A DNA stretch of 64,000 nt. Origin: CAYVOV01 sp964453525. Its GTDB lineage: Bacteria; Chloroflexota; Dehalococcoidia; Dehalococcoidales; UBA2162. Below, piece by piece: positions 1 through 8,851 of the stretch (positions within the stretch are counted from its first letter, which is position 1; each line of letters opens with the position of its first letter). The stretch covers positions 40,091 to 104,090 of the forward strand of contig CAYVOV010000013.1 in the NCBI GenBank assembly GCA_964453525.1, read 5' to 3'. The notes under the pieces were generated by a model that saw only the letters and a program-made list of their open reading frames with translations, made no database searches and was not told the origin of the DNA. The position numbers and the translations under genes were made by a program.

Positions 1-2
1 CT

Positions 3-587
3 ACCCAGTTTGTCGTGGGCGCTGCTGGTGAAACAGACCGTGATATCCTGCGTGCTACGAAGGCTCTTTACAGTGAGATAGGATTAAGAAGGGTTTATTT
101 TAGTGCTTTCCGCCCGATAAGGAACTCCCCCCTACAGGAACTTCGACCCACACCGGCAATACGGGAACACCGGCTCTATCAAACAGACTGGCTACTCAGA
201 ATTTATGGTTTTTCTCTCAGTGAGACGGAACTGGCTCTGACCAAAGACGATAATCTTTCTCTCGGGAAAGACCCCAAGCTTGTTATTGCACAGAAACAAC
301 CCTGGCTTTTCCCTGTAGATGTAAACAGGGCTAGCTATAAGGAGCTTCTCCGTGTACCAGGTATTGGTCCCACATCAGCCAAGAGAATAATTGAAGCTCG
401 TCAGGAACACAGCATTTTCTCACTGCAACAACTAAAAAAGATGAAAGTTGTTACCAGCCGGGCACTTCCCTTTATCTGGTTCAAAGGTATGCTTGACCAT
501 GAGAAACAAGCATCATTCATGTCTCAGCTAGATGACGATATAAATCAGCCGGCATCTTCTTTACTCGAAGCCCTGCAGATAGCCTGA
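3..587 (+). CDS. Radical SAM DNA-modification/repair-type protein, C-terminal part (left edge cuts it)
   Basis: The reading frame is already open at the left edge. It begins with the residues TQFVVGAAGE, a conserved interior stretch of radical SAM proteins of the type often found beside uracil-DNA glycosylase-like genes (TIGR03916-like), so the GTG at 15 is not the true start. The C-terminal half carries a helix-hairpin-helix DNA-binding motif (residues LLRVPGIGPTSAKRI, near 346-390), which suggests nucleic-acid contact. The CxxxCxxC cluster motif must lie outside the window. The substrate is unknown, and a DNA-repair role is inferred from family context. The next gene is another radical SAM gene 45 bases downstream, on the same strand and probably cotranscribed. 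Confidence 0.75.
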   Translation, partial: TQFVVGAAGETDRDILRATKALYSEIGLRRVYFSAFRPIRNSPLQELRPTPAIREHRLYQTDWLLRIYGFSLSETELALTKDDNLSLGKDPKLVIAQKQPWLFPVDVNRASYKELLRVPGIGPTSAKRIIEARQEHSIFSLQQLKKMKVVTSRALPFIWFKGMLDHEKQASFMSQLDDDINQPASSLLEALQIA

Positions 588-632
588 CAAGTGAAGATAG
601 GATGACAGTAGCAGATTTTTTGTGAGGGGAAA

Positions 633-1574
633 ATGGTAACCATGATATATGCCGAGCGTAAGTCGGCTGTCCTCTCTTCGTCAAGCCTAGCTTGCTTAAA
701 AAGTATACCGGCTATTAATCTCACATCAGGTTGTGCTCATAGCTGTCTTTACTGTTATGCTCGTGGCTACAGTACTTATCCAGGTGAAGGGAAACTGGTT
801 TTTTATGGGAATACGCTAGAGAAGCTAAAAAGTGAGATTACCCGCAAGAGAAGCAAGCCATGGTCAGTTTATTTCAGTCCATCAAGCGATATTTTCCAGC
901 CTATCCCTGAAGTGTTAGAGCTTGGTTATTCAATTCTGGAGTTTTTGTTCTCTAAAGGTATTGGAGTAGCCTTTCTGACTAAAGGACATATCCCTGATAA
1001 AACCATGAAGCTCCTTCTCAACCATGCTGACAAAGTTAGGGCACAGATAGGAATCATCACCTACGATGATAATATCAGACGTGTATTCGAGCCAAATGCG
1101 GCAAGTGTTGACTTAAGACTTAGGCAGATAAGGAAGTTGGTTGCTGGTGGCATAGAGGTTGAGGCCAGACTGATGCCAATTTTACCTGGCATAACAGACT
1201 CTCCTGATTCTGTAGAGATCTTGTTCAAAGCAATTGCGGGTACTCGGGTAAGACGGGCTTCAATCAGTACTCTTTTCCTTAGGCCGGCTATCGTGGAATC
1301 CTTAATACGATGTGCACCCAATGAAAGATTCGAGCAAATCCTGCTTAGTTTGTATAAAAACTCAAGACGCCTCGCCGTACACGCTGAGCGTTCCTCTGTC
1401 ATCCCATTACCACGGCAAAATAGAGAAGAAATTTACACTCGCATCAAAAAAGTAGCCAGAAAATACAACATAGATGTTTCCGTGTGTGGTTGTATGAATC
1501 CTGACATTGGCGGTACGTGTAATATTGCAGGCAAGTGGATATTACCACATGCGCAATATAGATTGTTTGATTAA
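633..1574 (+). CDS. SPL-family (spore photoproduct lyase-like) radical SAM protein
   Basis: A 313-residue protein with the radical SAM cluster motif CAHSCLYC (Cys34, Cys38, Cys41), followed by YARGY, the signature of the spore photoproduct lyase-like family. The C-terminus has a second cysteine group (CGCMNPD...TC), which could bind an auxiliary metal. True SPL repairs thymine spore photoproduct. Many homologues occur in non-sporulating bacteria and their substrate is unknown, so no specific reaction is claimed. The start is ATG at 633, with GAGGGG a few bases upstream. It follows the radical SAM/HhH gene on the same strand, which suggests a small DNA-damage-related operon. Confidence 0.75.
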   Translation: MVTMIYAERKSAVLSSSSLACLKSIPAINLTSGCAHSCLYCYARGYSTYPGEGKLVFYGNTLEKLKSEITRKRSKPWSVYFSPSSDIFQPIPEVLELGYSILEFLFSKGIGVAFLTKGHIPDKTMKLLLNHADKVRAQIGIITYDDNIRRVFEPNAASVDLRLRQIRKLVAGGIEVEARLMPILPGITDSPDSVEILFKAIAGTRVRRASISTLFLRPAIVESLIRCAPNERFEQILLSLYKNSRRLAVHAERSSVIPLPRQNREEIYTRIKKVARKYNIDVSVCGCMNPDIGGTCNIAGKWILPHAQYRLFD

Positions 1575-1645
1575 TGTGAGACTTCCAGATGGACAGATAA
1601 GTGATAGCAGGCTTTTCGTTTTACCAAGGTTTTACCGGGTTTTAC

Positions 1646-1727
1646 TGGGGAAGGGGGGACTCGAACCCCCACGCATTGCTGCACATGATCCTAAGTCATG
1701 CCCGTCTGCCAGTTCCGGCACTCCCCC
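1646..1727 (-). tRNA. tRNA-Leu (anticodon UAG)
   Basis: The minus strand folds as a long-variable-arm tRNA. The acceptor stem pairs GGGGGAG with CTTCCCC, the anticodon stem CATGA/TCATG holds the loop CTTAGGA (anticodon UAG, Leu codon CUA), an extra arm follows, and the T-arm contains GGTTCGAG. The discriminator base is A and CCA is not encoded. Confidence 0.93.
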
Positions 1728-1874
1728 TTGAGCGTGAGCCAGCTACGAACTGTGGATTAAAGAAGCTAATCAATTCTATACTACGGATATTCCTTAAATC
1801 AAGAAGTCAGGGCGATTATGGCTATCTGAAAATATTAGTATTCAGCTTTCTTCAGTGCAGACCTTTAATAACTG

Positions 1875-2462
1875 CTAGATATTCCGTGGTTTGCATAGTA
1901 TCTCTTTGATTCTGGTCTCAAACAGGCGGTGGGAATTGGCGGGCGTCAGCACGACAGCGACATCAGCGCCACCGACCCGTCCTGAGCCTCCCATAGATAT
2001 TATATCCTCGTCGCAGCGTACCAGACCGGCATCGGCTGCCATACAGGCTATCTCACAGACAACCTTCATGCCCTGTCCGAACATGCGCAGAGTATTGGCG
2101 ACAATATCACCGATTACATAGGTAGTGGGAGCATCACTGATTCTCATCTGGTTCATGGCGCGGGTGATACCGCCGAAGGCATGAGCGGCGGTGACTATGG
2201 GGACGCCCTTATCTTTTAGTAATTGAAGGTTTTCATCTTTAAATAACCATTTATCCGGTTCCCTGGAGCCGTAACAGTGACTGACAATAATCAGGTTCAT
2301 GCCTTCAAAGGCTTCCATCGCCTGGACGCCGGTCCAGCCACTAGTTGAAGCGACCACATAGTTATTGATACCGAGTTCCTTTCCTCGCTGCAGAGCAACT
2401 TTGAATGTCTGCTCCGTGTTCTCCTTTTTTACTTCATCAAAGTAGGTAATATTTCCTTCCAT
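1875..2462 (-). CDS. Pyruvate-kinase C-terminal-domain-like protein (PK_C fold)
   Basis: A protein of 195 residues counted from the ATG at 2462, which has AAAGGAGGT ten bases upstream; the longer frame reaching back to 2561 would overlap the preceding gene. The sequence (TFKVALQRGKELGINNYVVASTSGWTG and a later SMGGSGRVGGADVAVVL) resembles stand-alone proteins with the pyruvate kinase alpha/beta domain, which lack the catalytic barrel. Its biochemical role is unknown and may be ligand sensing or binding. It is the last gene of a minus-strand operon after the ATP-grasp and KamA-type genes, with a 16-base gap to KamA, so it probably serves the same pathway. Confidence 0.65.
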   Translation of the reverse strand: MEGNITYFDEVKKENTEQTFKVALQRGKELGINNYVVASTSGWTGVQAMEAFEGMNLIIVSHCYGSREPDKWLFKDENLQLLKDKGVPIVTAAHAFGGITRAMNQMRISDAPTTYVIGDIVANTLRMFGQGMKVVCEIACMAADAGLVRCDEDIISMGGSGRVGGADVAVVLTPANSHRLFETRIKEILCKPRNI

Positions 2463-2478
2463 CTTTAACAAACCTCCT

Positions 2479-3549
2479 TTATTTTTCGCGTTTGTTGGGT
2501 TCCCGCCAGATATGCCCGTCCCAGCTTTTAAGGTAGATGGCATCATCGTCTCTCCGGACAATTGTCTCCGGGTTCATCGGTATCTTGCCATAGGGAGTAT
2601 CCAGCAGGTAGACCGGAACGGCGAATCCCGTGGTATATCCCCTCAGCGACCGGATGATTTCTATCCCTTTTTCAACCGGACAGATGAAATGAGAAGTGCC
2701 TTTTAAGGTCTGCGCCTGGTAGATATAGTAAGGGCGGACCCTGAACTTCACCAGACCCTGGACAAGGGCTTTCATCACCGGTGGGTCATCGTTGATTCCC
2801 CGGAGCAGGACGGACTGGTTGCCCAGCGGAATTCCGGCATCAGCGAGGCGCCCGCAGGCAATCCGGGCTTCTTCCGTAAGTTCCTTCGGGTGATTGAACT
2901 GGGTATTGAACCAGAGGGGATGGTATTTCTTTAATATTCTGCACAGCCTGTCCGTAATCCGCTGAGGCATAGTACAGGGAGTCCTTGAGCCAATCCTTAC
3001 AATCTCGACATGGGGAATCCGGCGGAGGCGTCCCAGAATATCATCGATAAGCTCATCGGGGTACATCAGGGGGTCGCCGCCGGTTATCAGGACGTCCCTT
3101 ATTTCTGGAGTCCGGGCAATGTAGTCTAGGGCGGCATTCCGGGCTTCCTCGGAAAAATCGAACTGCTCTCGGGCTACCATCCTCTTCCTGAGGCAGTGAC
3201 GGCACAGCGCCGGGCAGTCATTTGAGACTGTCCAGGCAATCCGGTCCGGATAGACCTTAATCACGTTGGGAGCGGGATTGTGTTTCTCCTCCTCAAGGGG
3301 GTCAATAACCCCGATTTCATCGTAAAGTTCCTGTCTCTGCGGCACAGCCTGCTTGCGAATCGGGCAATCACGGTCATCTTTCGCCATCAAGCCAGCGTAA
3401 TAAGGGGTTATATGCCAGCTGAACTCGGATTCAGCCAGCTCTATTCCCTGCTCCTCCTCGCTATTAAGATTGATGTATTTTTTCAGCCCGTCTATTGAAC
3501 TGATGGTATTCTCAACCTGCCATTTCCAGCTATCCGCCCTGTTCTTCAT
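2479..3549 (-). CDS. KamA-family radical SAM aminomutase (lysine/glutamate 2,3-aminomutase-like)
   Basis: The protein has 356 residues, shorter than classical lysine 2,3-aminomutase (about 416). The radical SAM motif CPALCRHC (Cys112, Cys116, Cys119) is present. The PLP-lysine region reads DTPYGKIPM near Lys322, where typical KamA has a glycine-rich PGGGGK; the lysine is kept but the glycine run is shortened. The family moves an alpha-amino group to the beta position using SAM, PLP and a 4Fe-4S cluster. The substrate cannot be assigned. No beta-lysine acetyltransferase lies nearby. The upstream ATP-grasp gene ends one base before this start, so the two are translationally coupled. This suggests the beta-amino acid is ligated rather than acetylated (inference). 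Confidence 0.8.
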   Translation of the reverse strand: MKNRADSWKWQVENTISSIDGLKKYINLNSEEEQGIELAESEFSWHITPYYAGLMAKDDRDCPIRKQAVPQRQELYDEIGVIDPLEEEKHNPAPNVIKVYPDRIAWTVSNDCPALCRHCLRKRMVAREQFDFSEEARNAALDYIARTPEIRDVLITGGDPLMYPDELIDDILGRLRRIPHVEIVRIGSRTPCTMPQRITDRLCRILKKYHPLWFNTQFNHPKELTEEARIACGRLADAGIPLGNQSVLLRGINDDPPVMKALVQGLVKFRVRPYYIYQAQTLKGTSHFICPVEKGIEIIRSLRGYTTGFAVPVYLLDTPYGKIPMNPETIVRRDDDAIYLKSWDGHIWREPNKREK

Positions 3550-3550
3550 A

Positions 3551-4573
3551 TCAATCTCCCCGCAGAACCGGGCCGGGAGCTCTGGTCAGGGCTTTTTCAA
3601 TCAACATTTTTATCAGCTCCTCAGGTTTAATGCCTGCTTCTTCAGCCTGGGTTATGAATACGCTGTAGAACGGTGATAGTCCAGGTAACGGATTGATTTC
3701 AATTAAGTGCGGAATGCCATCTTCTCCCTGGCGGAAATCTACTCTCGCCAGGTCGCGACAGCCCAGTGCCAGGAAAAGCCGGCGGGAGTAGTCCTGCATC
3801 TGGCAGATGGACTCCGGCGGGATATTCGCCGGGCATATCACCTGTTTTCTGTGGACGCTTTTCATCTCATACGAATAAAAAGAATCGGGACTGCCTTCGC
3901 CAATTACCAGTTCGGCAACAGGAAGATATCTTAGGGAATCTGTTTCGAGCAGCCCTATGGTAAACTCGCGTCCAGCAACGAATTTTTCAATAAGTACGGC
4001 ATCCTGGCATGAATCCAGAATCCACTCAACCTCGCTGTGAAGAGATTTAAAAGATTCTACCCGGGCGGACTGCCTGATTCCCAGACTCGAACCGCCGGTA
4101 ACCGGCTTTAAGAACAGAGGGTAGCCGATGGCTTCTATGTCATGCTGTCTGGACTCCAGCTCCGAGAGGCGGTCAATCCGAAGGAACGCCGGAGTGGGAA
4201 TTCCTTGATGACTGGCAATAACCTTGGTCAGATACTTATCAAGGGACAGGCCGAGTCCGACGGCATCGCTGCCGGTACAGGGGATTCCCAGCGCCTCAGC
4301 CACTGCCGGGACATAAGACTCACGGTTACGCCCTCCTGCAGCTTCGGTGATATTGAAGATAACATCTAACTCCGTATTGACAAGTTTAACCAGGCTTTCT
4401 TCACCCCAGGGCAGGCTGATAACTTCACCCAAAGCGCTGAGACAGCCGTGCATCCATTCGATTGTCCTTGGGTCCTCGTATTCACTGGCAATTGATTCAA
4501 CACCGGCCGACTCTTTATCCACCGGATTATCGTAGGCAAAACCGATTTTCAATTTTTCAGGGGATGAAGTCAT
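3551..4573 (-). CDS. D-Ala-D-Ala ligase-like ATP-grasp ligase
   Basis: A 340-residue ATP-grasp enzyme. Visible are the nucleotide-binding lysine segment (KPVTGGSSLGI), the EKFV strand, and the C-terminal metal/phosphate motif (HLIEINPLPGLSP) shared with D-alanine-D-alanine ligases. These enzymes form an acyl-phosphate and couple it to an amine. It heads the operon ATP-grasp, KamA, PK_C-like and is not next to murein genes. That argues against a plain Ddl and for a peptide-type ligase acting with the aminomutase product. The start is ATG at 4573. About 115 bases without a recognisable gene separate it from the CoA-transferase genes. Confidence 0.75.
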   Translation of the reverse strand: MTSSPEKLKIGFAYDNPVDKESAGVESIASEYEDPRTIEWMHGCLSALGEVISLPWGEESLVKLVNTELDVIFNITEAAGGRNRESYVPAVAEALGIPCTGSDAVGLGLSLDKYLTKVIASHQGIPTPAFLRIDRLSELESRQHDIEAIGYPLFLKPVTGGSSLGIRQSARVESFKSLHSEVEWILDSCQDAVLIEKFVAGREFTIGLLETDSLRYLPVAELVIGEGSPDSFYSYEMKSVHRKQVICPANIPPESICQMQDYSRRLFLALGCRDLARVDFRQGEDGIPHLIEINPLPGLSPFYSVFITQAEEAGIKPEELIKMLIEKALTRAPGPVLRGD

Positions 4574-4688
4574 TAGTTTTCCTTAAAGATAGTTAATTAA
4601 TTGCTGCGAATAATACCACAAAGAGGAACGGAATTCCAAAATATGTGGTGAAAGGCGATGTGAGGAATTCAAAATCAGGTCGTACCGC

Positions 4689-5873
4689 TTAGTTGATAAT
4701 CCCGTCTTTTACAAGTTCGTCATACTCTTCATCCGGGATACCCAGGATTTCCTTGAAGATGTACTCGTTGTGCTCGCCGAGCAGGGGGGCAACTTTCAGC
4801 TCGGGAGTATATTTTGACAGCAGGAAATGTGTGCCGGCCTGGGTACGGTATTTTCCGTATTCAGGATACTCAAGCTCGATAAAAAACCCGCGGTGTTTTA
4901 GCTGGGGGTCTTTGTCCATCATATCTTCACCGGTTTCCACGATACCAGCGGCTACTCCGGCCGCCTGCATCATATCCATAATCTCTTCAGCGGAACGGCT
5001 GCCTGTCCACTCGTTTACCAGCCGGTCAAGCTCTTCTTCGTTTTCCTTTCTCGCTAGCAGGGTGGCAAACCTTGGGTCTTCAGCGAGAGCCGGGTTACCG
5101 ATAACCTCACAGAAACTCTGCCACTCCCGGTCAGTGAAGACGGCTATGGTGCACCACCTGTCTTCACCGAGACAGCGGTAGGCATTGTGAGGAGCGGCGC
5201 TGGGAGACTTGTTCCCCATCCTGCCGGCTATGCGGTTGTTCACGCCGTAATCGAGAACCAGAGGCGCCATGAACTGGATACCGGCTTCATACTGGGACAT
5301 ATCCAGGTATTGCCCTTTGCCGGTCTGGTGGCGATATTCCAGGGCAGCCATGATGGCTATTATGTTATAGCGGGGCGCGATGAAATCGGTGTAAGCTGCA
5401 TTCCAGCCCGGCTCTCGGTCAGGCCAGCCGAGAATATTGCTGAAACCTGCCAGCGAAGTCAGTTTATGCCCTGAGCCCGGGTGATTAAAATAAGGTCCGG
5501 TTTGCCCCTGCATTGAAGTGCTGAGCATAATAATATCCGGCTTTATCTCCCTCAGTACTTCATAAGCCAGTCCCATTCTTTTCATCGCTCCACCGGCGAA
5601 GTTCTCCACAACAACATCTGACTCTGCAATGAGGCGCTTGATTAACTCAAGCCCTTTCGGCTCGCGGAGGTTGAGGGTTATGCTTTTCTTGCAGGTGAAG
5701 TACTGGTCGTTACTGCCGCTGCGGGGAGCTCCTCGCTGCCAGCCTGGCCTGTTCCGGGACTCTACAACTATCACCTCTGCTCCAAGGTCGGAAAGGTGCT
5801 TGGTCGTCAGCGGACCGGTAAGGTGCCAGGTGAAATCAATAACCCTGATGCCTTCAAGCAGTTTCTTTTCCAT
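4689..5873 (-). CDS. CaiB/BaiF (class III) CoA-transferase, catalytic-type subunit
   Basis: A 394-residue class III CoA-transferase. The N-terminus (RVIDFTWHLTGPLTTKHLSD, then LGAEVIVVES) and the TGKGQ segment are typical. The residue 15 positions before the final Leu of the AAL motif is Asp (in AYTDFIAP), which matches the catalytic aspartate of formyl-CoA transferase, so this copy should be active. It moves CoA between acyl-CoA thioesters; the substrate is unknown. It lies 28 bases downstream of a second CaiB-type gene, and the two probably form one operon and perhaps one heteromeric enzyme. Confidence 0.85.
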   Translation of the reverse strand: MEKKLLEGIRVIDFTWHLTGPLTTKHLSDLGAEVIVVESRNRPGWQRGAPRSGSNDQYFTCKKSITLNLREPKGLELIKRLIAESDVVVENFAGGAMKRMGLAYEVLREIKPDIIMLSTSMQGQTGPYFNHPGSGHKLTSLAGFSNILGWPDREPGWNAAYTDFIAPRYNIIAIMAALEYRHQTGKGQYLDMSQYEAGIQFMAPLVLDYGVNNRIAGRMGNKSPSAAPHNAYRCLGEDRWCTIAVFTDREWQSFCEVIGNPALAEDPRFATLLARKENEEELDRLVNEWTGSRSAEEIMDMMQAAGVAAGIVETGEDMMDKDPQLKHRGFFIELEYPEYGKYRTQAGTHFLLSKYTPELKVAPLLGEHNEYIFKEILGIPDEEYDELVKDGIIN

Positions 5874-5901
5874 TTAATTCTCCTGTAATAAGTGAATTTT
5901 T

Positions 5902-7155
5902 CTAGATTACTCCGGCTTGCTTTAGCGTGACCAGTTTCTCTCCGGAGATACCGAGCTCTTTCCCGTAAATATCCTGGTTGTGCTCACCGATTCGTGGAGC
6001 ACAACGTGATATTCGTGGTGGAGCCTCCGAGGCGTTGGCAAAAGCGCCGGGATAAGTAATGGTTGTACCCAGTTCCGGATGCTCCACTTTCTCCCAGAAT
6101 TCCCTGGCGGCAAGCTGCGGGCTGTCCAGCATATCGGCCGGAGTTGAGACGGGATATAGCTGTACTCCGTGTTTTAACGCCCCTTCAAAAAGTTCCTTTT
6201 TGGTGTGTGCCAGGAAAAATCTGGCTGTCGGCGCCTCTATCTTGTTCATCTCTTCCTGGGTGGTCTCGAAGCCGAATTTGCTCCAGTCGAAGTTTTTCAT
6301 GAATTCATCTCCCCAGCCTTCTTTGTCCATCCACTCGACAAGGGGTACGTTGGTACGCAGTGACATCGGGCCGCCCCAGAAAAACCATGAGACATGGCCG
6401 TCCTTGCAGGGCCACAATCTGGTCAGGCGGGGACCGGCCATGCCTCCGCCTCCGCCCCGTTTCTGAAGAGCATGTCTCAGGTCCCAGTTGGAGGTAATGT
6501 GTTCGGTGCACTGGACAACCGAATCCTGAATGGATACATCGACCTGCTGGCCTTTACCGGTAGTATGACGATGGTAAAGGGCTGTCAATGCTCCCTGGGC
6601 ACCATCGACTCCAGCATGGAGATACGCCTGGGAATGTTGACTGAAATGAATCGGTGGGCGGTCCGGGTCGCCGAATGGCGCCATCTCACCGCCCATTCCC
6701 CAGGCTACGATATCAGCTGTCTTGTAGTCTTTATACGGTCCGGTCTGCCCGAATGGAGTTATCGAGACCATAATCACGCCGGGATTAATCTTCTCCAGGG
6801 CTGAGTAGCCCAATCCGATGCTGTCCAGGTAACCCGGAGTAAAGGTCTCTATTACGAAGTCGGCACTCTTGACAAGCTCTATGAAAATTCCTTTACCGTC
6901 GGCGGACGCGATATCGAGGGTAACTCCCCGCTTGCTCGTATTTAGAGCAAACCAGAGAAGGCTCTTTTCCGGGTGAGGTTCATCATGGTAGAAGGGTCCC
7001 AGTCGGCGGGTGGAGTCTCCGCCCGGTTTCTCAATCTTGATAACATCGGCACCGAGGTCGCCAAGTATCTTACCGCAGAGAAGGCCTTTTTCATCAGCGA
7101 GGTCAAGAGCACGGTAGGGATCGAGCATGCTCTCTCTTTTAATATTATCAGGCAT
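5902..7155 (-). CDS. CaiB/BaiF (class III) CoA-transferase, partner lacking the catalytic Asp
   Basis: A 417-residue CaiB/BaiF protein (LLCGKILGDLGADVIKIEKPGG; HTTGKGQQVDVS). Ungapped alignment over TALYHRHTTGKGQ against formyl-CoA transferase puts Tyr (in QAYLHAG) where the catalytic Asp should be. A glycine-rich insertion (RGGGGGMAGPR) lies near the middle. Catalytic/non-catalytic pairs are known for benzylsuccinate CoA-transferase (BbsE/BbsF type), so this may be the structural partner of the next gene. The start is ATG at 7155 with AGGGAG upstream; an internal ATG at 7128 is the alternative. Confidence 0.82.
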   Translation of the reverse strand: MPDNIKRESMLDPYRALDLADEKGLLCGKILGDLGADVIKIEKPGGDSTRRLGPFYHDEPHPEKSLLWFALNTSKRGVTLDIASADGKGIFIELVKSADFVIETFTPGYLDSIGLGYSALEKINPGVIMVSITPFGQTGPYKDYKTADIVAWGMGGEMAPFGDPDRPPIHFSQHSQAYLHAGVDGAQGALTALYHRHTTGKGQQVDVSIQDSVVQCTEHITSNWDLRHALQKRGGGGGMAGPRLTRLWPCKDGHVSWFFWGGPMSLRTNVPLVEWMDKEGWGDEFMKNFDWSKFGFETTQEEMNKIEAPTARFFLAHTKKELFEGALKHGVQLYPVSTPADMLDSPQLAAREFWEKVEHPELGTTITYPGAFANASEAPPRISRCAPRIGEHNQDIYGKELGISGEKLVTLKQAGVI

Positions 7156-7305
7156 ATTATGCTCCCTTCTTAAACAATATACGTTCTTCTAAATCAGTGA
7201 TTTAATCATCAAATAGCCGGAACTGTCAAATGAGGATTACCCGTCCTTTTACTTAATCATGGTTGCACAGGCAACAATGAATATCAATATTTCTTTCGCC
7301 GCTGT

Positions 7306-7400
7306 GGTTTCCTTCGGCTTCGCTCAGGACAGGCTAACGGCTCACCATGAGCGGCACGCATTCCCACTCACCCTGAGCTTGTCGAAGGGTCTCCACCAAG
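7306..7400. repeat. Intergenic REP-like sequence (CTTCGGCTTCGCTCAGGAC / CCTGAGCTTGTCGAAGG)
   Basis: The 340-base gap between the CoA-transferase start and acpS contains no gene. It carries two related inverted motifs, CCTTCGGCTTCGCTCAGGAC and CACCCTGAGCTTGTCGAAGG, that can fold together. A similar but diverged sequence lies at 39508-39570. This is a dispersed intergenic palindrome type often seen in environmental bacterial genomes. Confidence 0.6.
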
Positions 7401-7495
7401 ATTGAGAAGAACCTTACCTGCTATCCGGTTTATTACTGTCCCGGGTTAATGTTAAAATATATCGATAAGCTTTAACGGGAAAAAAGGCTGATAAA

Positions 7496-7864
7496 ATGCA
7501 CTGCATTGGTACCGATATCATAGAGGTATCCCGCATCGCTCAGGCTTTAGACCGCTGGGGAGAGCGGTTCCTTAACCGGATATACACAGAGCCAGAACTG
7601 AAACTATGCAAAGGAAATCCGGCAAGGTTGGCTTCCCGCTTTGCCGGTAAAGAAGCGGTAATGAAGGCTCTGGGTACCGGTGCCCGGGGCATTAGCTGGA
7701 AAGAAATCGAGATAACATCCGAACCGGGTGGTAAACCGGTGGTTCGTCTCTACAGTAAAGCCCGGCAAAAAGCCGATACTCTGGGGCTTGATGAACTGGC
7801 TATCAGCCTTTCCGACTCAAAGGAATACGCCGTTGCCTTTGTCATCGCTGAAAGAGGAAAATAG
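7496..7864 (+). CDS. acpS: Holo-[acyl-carrier-protein] synthase
   Basis: A 122-residue AcpS of normal length. The N-terminal motif IGTDIIEVSRI and the RFAGKEAVMKALGTG motif carry the Mg-binding Asp and Glu. It transfers 4'-phosphopantetheine from CoA to a serine of acyl carrier protein, in the cytosol. The gene stands alone on the plus strand, and its stop lies one base from the stop of the convergent NYN gene. An AT-rich segment at 7450-7480 probably holds the promoter. Confidence 0.95.
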   Translation: MHCIGTDIIEVSRIAQALDRWGERFLNRIYTEPELKLCKGNPARLASRFAGKEAVMKALGTGARGISWKEIEITSEPGGKPVVRLYSKARQKADTLGLDELAISLSDSKEYAVAFVIAERGK

Positions 7865-7865
7865 A

Positions 7866-8405
7866 CTACTTCCAGCAGCCCTTGAGTACCCTGCGGTCAA
7901 TTGTCAATACCTTGTCGGCGACATCCCTCAGGGGGCGTGAAGTTCGCTCCTTTCCGAAAAGAGCTACCTCCACATTCTTCCCGTTATCCTTTACTGCTTG
8001 AAGGGCACCCACGTAATCGCTATCGCCAGCAACGAGAATCGAAGCATCATAATTATTTTTATAACTGTGGGTCAGCAGGTCAGTGGTTAATTGTATATCC
8101 ACCCCTTTCTCGTAGGGTGGGCTGTTAGGCCAGTTTACGTATACCAGACGCCCCAGGCGTAATTCACAGTACGGTATCGCGGCGACACTGGCAAAGAAAG
8201 CTTGCTGGTCCCGGTAGCGCTCCGGCTCTTCTCTCCGCCCGACAATAGCGTTATAATAATAGATTCTTATCAGCCGGCGCCTATCGAGCAGTTTCTTGCA
8301 AAACTTACCGATATCAATATCGGTTCTCTTAAAGTGGCTTTTCAATGAGTGGTAAAGGTTACTGCCATCAATGAATATCATTATTCTGTCTGTTTTTTCA
8401 GCCAT
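7866..8405 (-). CDS. NYN-domain (LabA/DUF88-type) protein, putative RNase
   Basis: A 179-residue PIN-like NYN-domain protein. Acidic residues expected for metal-dependent nuclease chemistry are all visible: FIDGSNLYHS near residue 13, KGVDIQLTTDLL near 100 and LVAGDSDYVGAL near 125. Family members are thought to cut RNA, and the target here is unknown. There are no membrane segments, so it should be cytosolic. It is transcribed alone and converges with acpS. Confidence 0.82.
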   Translation of the reverse strand: MAEKTDRIMIFIDGSNLYHSLKSHFKRTDIDIGKFCKKLLDRRRLIRIYYYNAIVGRREEPERYRDQQAFFASVAAIPYCELRLGRLVYVNWPNSPPYEKGVDIQLTTDLLTHSYKNNYDASILVAGDSDYVGALQAVKDNGKNVEVALFGKERTSRPLRDVADKVLTIDRRVLKGCWK

Positions 8406-8519
8406 AGAATTCCTTCCTTAAAGAATCACCCGTAGAACTTAATAAATTAATTATATATCCTCAGGGGTGGAATTGCTAATGATAAGGAAAAACTCCGTTT
8501 ACATTTGATCGGTATTATA

Positions 8520-8745
8520 TTACCTCACCCCTAGCCTCTCTCCAGCCAGAACTATTGAGAATGAAAGAAAGCCCTCCTGGCTGGAGAAGGGCGTAAAAGA
8601 AAGAGGGGGACTCTGCCCCCTCTCAACGCTCTCTCCCCTTCTCAAACGGACGAATAATCGCACCATAAAGCAGGAGCTGTTTGAGAGGGGTTCACCCTGA
8701 AGGATTCTCCCTGAAGGGGATAAAGGGGGTCAGCATTTCATTCTG
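8520..8745. repeat. Intergenic hairpin-rich repeat region
   Basis: No gene is visible between 8406 and the promoter at 8852. The stretch holds an inverted repeat (CTCCAGCCAG at 8540-8549 with CTGGCTGGAG at 8577-8586), a GAGGGGG/CCCCCTC hairpin at 8603-8622, and G- or C-rich runs like the dispersed repeats near 16.6, 21.6, 28.6 and 39.7 kb. Confidence 0.5.
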
Positions 8746-8851
8746 CTAAAGCTGAACAAGCACAAAAAAACAACATAAATATTCGGTTTTCAATAGACGA
8801 AAATGTAATAAATTCTGTAATAGATGTGGTAATAAATACCGTCATTGTAAC

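Noticed and set aside
3551..4573. Cell-wall D-Ala-D-Ala ligase (ddl)
   Set aside because: The fold matches, but the operon with an aminomutase and the lack of murein genes argue against naming it ddl.
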